From Sepiola atlantica (taxonomy: Eukaryota > Mollusca > Cephalopoda > Sepiida > Sepiolidae): DNA of 64,000 bases. Below the pieces are notes generated by a model that did no database searches, was not told the DNA's origin, and saw nothing but the letters and a program-made list of their open reading frames with translations. Below are positions 60,202 to 64,000 of the stretch, one piece after another. A program made the translations under genes and the position numbers. How positions within the stretch are numbered: position 1 is the first letter of the stretch; every line of letters begins with the position of its first letter. The stretch covers positions 133,776,788-133,840,787 of the forward strand of contig OY744521.1 of NCBI GenBank assembly GCA_963556195.1, written 5' to 3'.

Positions 60202-60206
<5 letters not shown>
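58946..60206. other. Unrecognised DNA
   Basis: No gene recognised. ACGTATGGGCTTCCATACGTATTC near 58949 includes an 8-bp-stem palindrome (ATACGTATGG-GCTT-CCATACGTAT). Frames at 58989-59189 (minus) and 59692-59928 (plus) have no motif. Confidence 0.45.

Positions 60207-60240
<34 letters not shown>
60207..60240 (+). repeat. (TA)n microsatellite
   Basis: About 17 TA units. Confidence 0.97.
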
Positions 60241-60245
<5 letters not shown>

Positions 60246-63200
60246 GGAAGTTTCTCGACCATTAAAACTATATATAAAAAAAAAGATATATACAATAAAA
60301 CAAAAAAAACTTATAGTCTCAATATATATATAATTACCTGAAGGTTCTAACTCCGGCAACTCTATTAGATCTCGTTGTCCCTCTAAACCTGATCAAGGGA
60401 TCATTAGTAAAATAAAATCCTAGATAGAATTATCCCTGACATTAGAAAAACACATATTTTTCTCTTTGACAATCGCCCGATGATGTAACGTGTTTGTTTC
60501 TAAACCTTCAGGACAAATGAAATTTACATTTAAATTTCATAACTTCCGCTATAGATTACTATTACCAATTTATCTCTACAATTCTCATTAAACACCCTCG
60601 TTTTGGCCAATGATCAAGAGATTAGATTAATAATACTAGTCGGCAGATCCCTGTTTTAATTCGATGATAAATCTTTGACAAGTAAGGACACACGTAATAA
60701 ATTAGGTATTCCTACGGTGGTGGCGGGCTCAGGTAACTATTTTGGAAGGTATCTACCTATTATAGGAAATTAAGGTAGTATTTGGGTATCTATAGGGTAG
60801 GTCAAACAGAGATGATGCAACCTTTGTTCCCAGTAACAAATCTAGATAATACAATAGTACAATTTTAAGTTCTCATAGCTTCTTTAAAAAATATCTATTA
60901 TCGTTGAACTCGATAAGAGAATATCTCATTTCTATGAGCTAACGTCAGACTTGAATTCTTGATTTTTCAGCCCATATCATGAACCAAACCTAACACTATT
61001 TCACGTTAATGAGCTCTCTAACCGCCAAAACTCCATGAATAATTCCATAGTCTCTTCGATATCTAACACAGTATCTAAACTATCGATCATGTAATCTATT
61101 TTCGATCAAAATTCGCATTTCTCACAATTATGGCCTACTTAATTCAGGCTATAATGATAAAATTACATGTTAGAGCAATTATATCTCCCAGGAAAATACG
61201 TTTTTGAACATAATTACAGTAATTGCAGTAAAAGATAGAATACAGAAGAATGCAACAATCTTTAAGAAGAAAAAGGCCTTTAAAACAAACTCAACAACAC
61301 TAACAACGGATAACAAATTTACCCCCTCCGAGACTTATGCCACATAAACGAGTAAGGAAAAAGAATAACCATTGTTCAACCCATTCTACAATAATAAGTT
61401 TACATATCTCTAGATAATTCGTTCAAATTATTAAGCATCGACATACAATGTCTTATTCTAAAATTCAAAACACTATTTACTGCCTGGTGAATTTTATGAA
61501 AAAATATTCCGTTCTATACCCCAATATTATAACAACTAACCTCAATACCCTAACACATGTCCTCCTTCTTGTCTGTCCCTAACCTTTATTTTCATCAGAC
61601 ATTGAAGTCTACTACAAATACATATTGCATCTTTAAATGAAGAACTCTCTCTATTTTTGAATGGATGATCTTCTCACATTTTATGTTTGATACCAATCTG
61701 TTGTTATAAGCCTTTTTCCCCTCAAATGTTATCCTATAAATATGTGTGTTTTTTATTAAAGCACAATGCACAGAATTTAAAAAATGTAATATTTGCAATC
61801 GATAGCCAATGTTCATAGTTGTATTCTTCCAACATATGTCCCTGTCATTTCTGTATCACTTATTCAGTTCAATTTAATTAACTGTATGCCAGATATAACT
61901 ACTTTACACATTTACCTCCGATTATTCTAACCACATCCCTAACCCATGTATATTGATTTCCCTAACATCTCGATACTAAATTACTTCCTCCAAAACATTA
62001 GCAGCATCTTAAATACTCTTACTTGCTCTTCTTTTAACTTTTATTACTCTTCTCTGAATGAAAATAGTACTTCATTTATTTTCATCTATCTATTTAAACA
62101 TTCAAAAATAATTCGACATCAAGCAATCGACAATCGACAATAATTGTATTTACTTATTCATTTTGAAAATTTTGAATTAAAAATATATTTTCATAGAATG
62201 TTTAATTTTTAGACTTTTAAATCCTTAAACTTTTAACTGTTATTTTCCTTTACACGTTTACAGTATCTATATATATTTTTATTTTCGTATACGTTTAATT
62301 TTGAATTGTTAGTTTAACTTTATCCTTATACACTGTATTTAGTTTAATTATAGTTTCACTTGTTTTCATTCTTTAGTTCTTATTTTTAAGTTTATTATAT
62401 ATTAATGTTACATACCAATCCCAGAACCATGTTATCACAAACTATGTTGGCTTTCTTTTATTTAATATACATCAGTTCCTTAATCTGTCTCCACTTAATA
62501 AATCCATTGCATTAAAACTCTATTGCTTTATATTTGAAACAAATATGCATCCATGCGACCCTTCTCTGCCCAACTGGCTTTGGTATAACTCTAATAAACC
62601 ATTTCACAAGTATCCCCTTTCACATTCCCCTTCTTAAAACTTAACCAACTTAGACTTTGAATGTAAACCCCTGTAAAGGCTTTAGTCTATTCTCTGAGCT
62701 CATGAGACTAGCATCAAGTTACCGACGGAGTTGCTTGATTTTGAAAACACCTTCCTACTATATAATATTTTACTCTAATGCGTAAAAATTGTAACCTAGA
62801 GCCTATGGAATTATTCAAAACTGGCCTCCAATACACAACTTGCATCCCAAACAAATCTCCTAACTCCGGAGTACTTGTACATTTTGCGGATTAAGTCTAC
62901 GTAGGTCTTCTACCTTTTGAACCCACTGCTGCATTCCTCGTGACGCATTCCACGGTGAACTTTTTCCGATATTTTCAATATTTTTTTCTTTTGACATTTT
63001 ATGCATTTCTCCCTAAAATGTATCTATCATACCTGTATTTATATTTTTCTAAATTATGAATTTTAGTATCTTTTTACAAGCTAATCTATTTTACGAGCTT
63101 ATCTCTTATGATAACAAGCAATTCTAAAAGTAGCCATGGCTTAAGGAAAAACAAATAAATAGTCTTTACTTGAACACACCTTATTTTAAACAAATGAAGA

Positions 63201-63260
63201 CGTAATAGATTTCGTAGTTTACCACTTTTATATCTCGTCTTTCATTTGTCTATACGTGTG

Positions 63261-63262
<2 letters not shown>
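60241..63262. other. Unrecognised DNA, T/C-rich in places
   Basis: About 3 kb without recognisable gene, repeat or element. 61800-62650 is pyrimidine-rich on the plus strand, in the style of introns or 3' UTRs, but I see no exon to attach it to. Confidence 0.45.

Positions 63263-63304
<42 letters not shown>
63263..63304 (+). repeat. (TA)n microsatellite
   Basis: About 20 TA units. Confidence 0.97.
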
Positions 63305-63305
<1 letters not shown>

Positions 63306-64000
63306 TTCTATTTTCTATAAATTGATCATTTAAATTAAAGAAATTAAGATACATTAAAAACAGTAAATTAGTGTTAGCCACATTTAATGAAAATAATGAG
63401 GCACATGATATGATGCGTATTTTAAGACAGAATACATTCTATGGTTCCATTACTGCTACACTGTGGTCGATATTTCAATAAGTTGGACTAAGGATGGTTT
63501 AAGAACGAGCACTTTAAAAATAACTAATGGATACGTGGTCAACACGGACTGTTTGAAAACTAAAAAATAAAAGAGTCTTAAAATATGTTCTATTTTGAAA
63601 CATGTTTACCATCTCGACCTTAAGACCTCGGTAGTATTTTGATACATAACATAAATGTATATTTTGGTGTTAGAGAATGTGTACTTGTTACTGAGTCTAT
63701 TATTTGAAACTATGACTCGGCACGATTTATGTCTGTTTTAATAGTACTTTATTTTCATTTAGTTTTCTAGATAAAGGGTAAACTATTTCAATCATAAGTT
63801 AGTATGTTGTAGAGGCTAATTATAACAGCTAATAATATATGTTCGATAGCTTAAACAGTAGTTCCACTAGTGTGTTTTTATTCGTTTAATCTTATGTGTT
63901 TTCTACTTTTTTCTATAGGATTCATATAGTAAAAACATATCTTTAAAATATTGTTCTTACATATAGCATGAAATCGCAGATTAAATTTTAAATGTCTAGA
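63305..64000. other. Unrecognised AT-rich DNA to the window end
   Basis: Nothing recognised. Confidence 0.5.

Overview
This is gene-poor, AT-rich eukaryotic (metazoan) DNA. It has very long (TA)n, (TAA)n and compound trinucleotide arrays, several families of decayed LINE retrotransposons, foldback and mariner-like DNA-element remnants, and no convincing host exon. The element types and microsatellite load fit a large lophotrochozoan genome; a cephalopod is plausible, but that is inference from style, not from a marker gene. I saw no rRNA, intact tRNA, CRISPR array or bacterial-type operon.

Two LINE lineages dominate. (1) A restriction-like-endonuclease (REL) LINE, called TL here. Its C-terminal half carries a C-x2-C-x7-H-x4-C knuckle followed by an RPD-x14-D endonuclease motif, as in the R2/R4-Dong/NeSL group. 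Eight copies or fragments are seen: TL0 (8810-8910), TL1 (10555-11457), TL2 (11487-12909), TL3 (12922-16362), TL4 (16450-17021), TL5 (17035-17490), TL6 (minus strand, 18590-19335) and TL7 (36789-40025, the best long copy). TL1 to TL5 lie head to tail, each 3' end running into a (TAA)n tract from which the next 5'-truncated copy starts. TL7 also has (TAA)n on both sides. A diverged relative lies at 9611-9928. (2) A Jockey-type LINE with apurinic endonuclease (APE) and reverse transcriptase (RT), called JK here: JK1 (1-1135, +), JK2 (17985-18330, -), JK3 (31010-31300, +), JK4 (41757-43400, -), JK5 (48525-51462, -) and JK6 (54850-57048, -). Each copy keeps a different part: JK5 and JK6 keep the endonuclease and have lost the RT core, while JK1 and JK4 keep the RT.

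Region by region: 1-8.3 kb is JK1, then unrecognised AT-rich DNA with triplet arrays at 2.6 and 6.05 kb. 8.3-19.4 kb is a (TA)n array, the TL stack, JK2 and the inverted TL6. 19.4-30 kb is mostly (TA)n arrays, with a perfect 65-bp inverted repeat at 26451/26826 and a polypurine domain of about 0.9 kb at 28.79-29.70 kb. 30-36 kb holds JK3 and an unrecognised 129-codon frame. 36.2-40.2 kb is the (TAA)n/TL7 block. 41.7-57 kb is JK4, a GIY-YIG-like fragment (45.66 kb), JK5, a 29-bp perfect palindrome (52.63 kb) and JK6. 57.2-58.95 kb is a tandem repeat of about 503 bp interrupted by a mariner-like miniature element. The rest is unrecognised.

Every protein-coding trace I can support belongs to mobile elements, and all are broken. 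Regulation of host genes cannot be read from this window. The most rewarding structure is the (TAA)n-seamed stack of REL LINEs.
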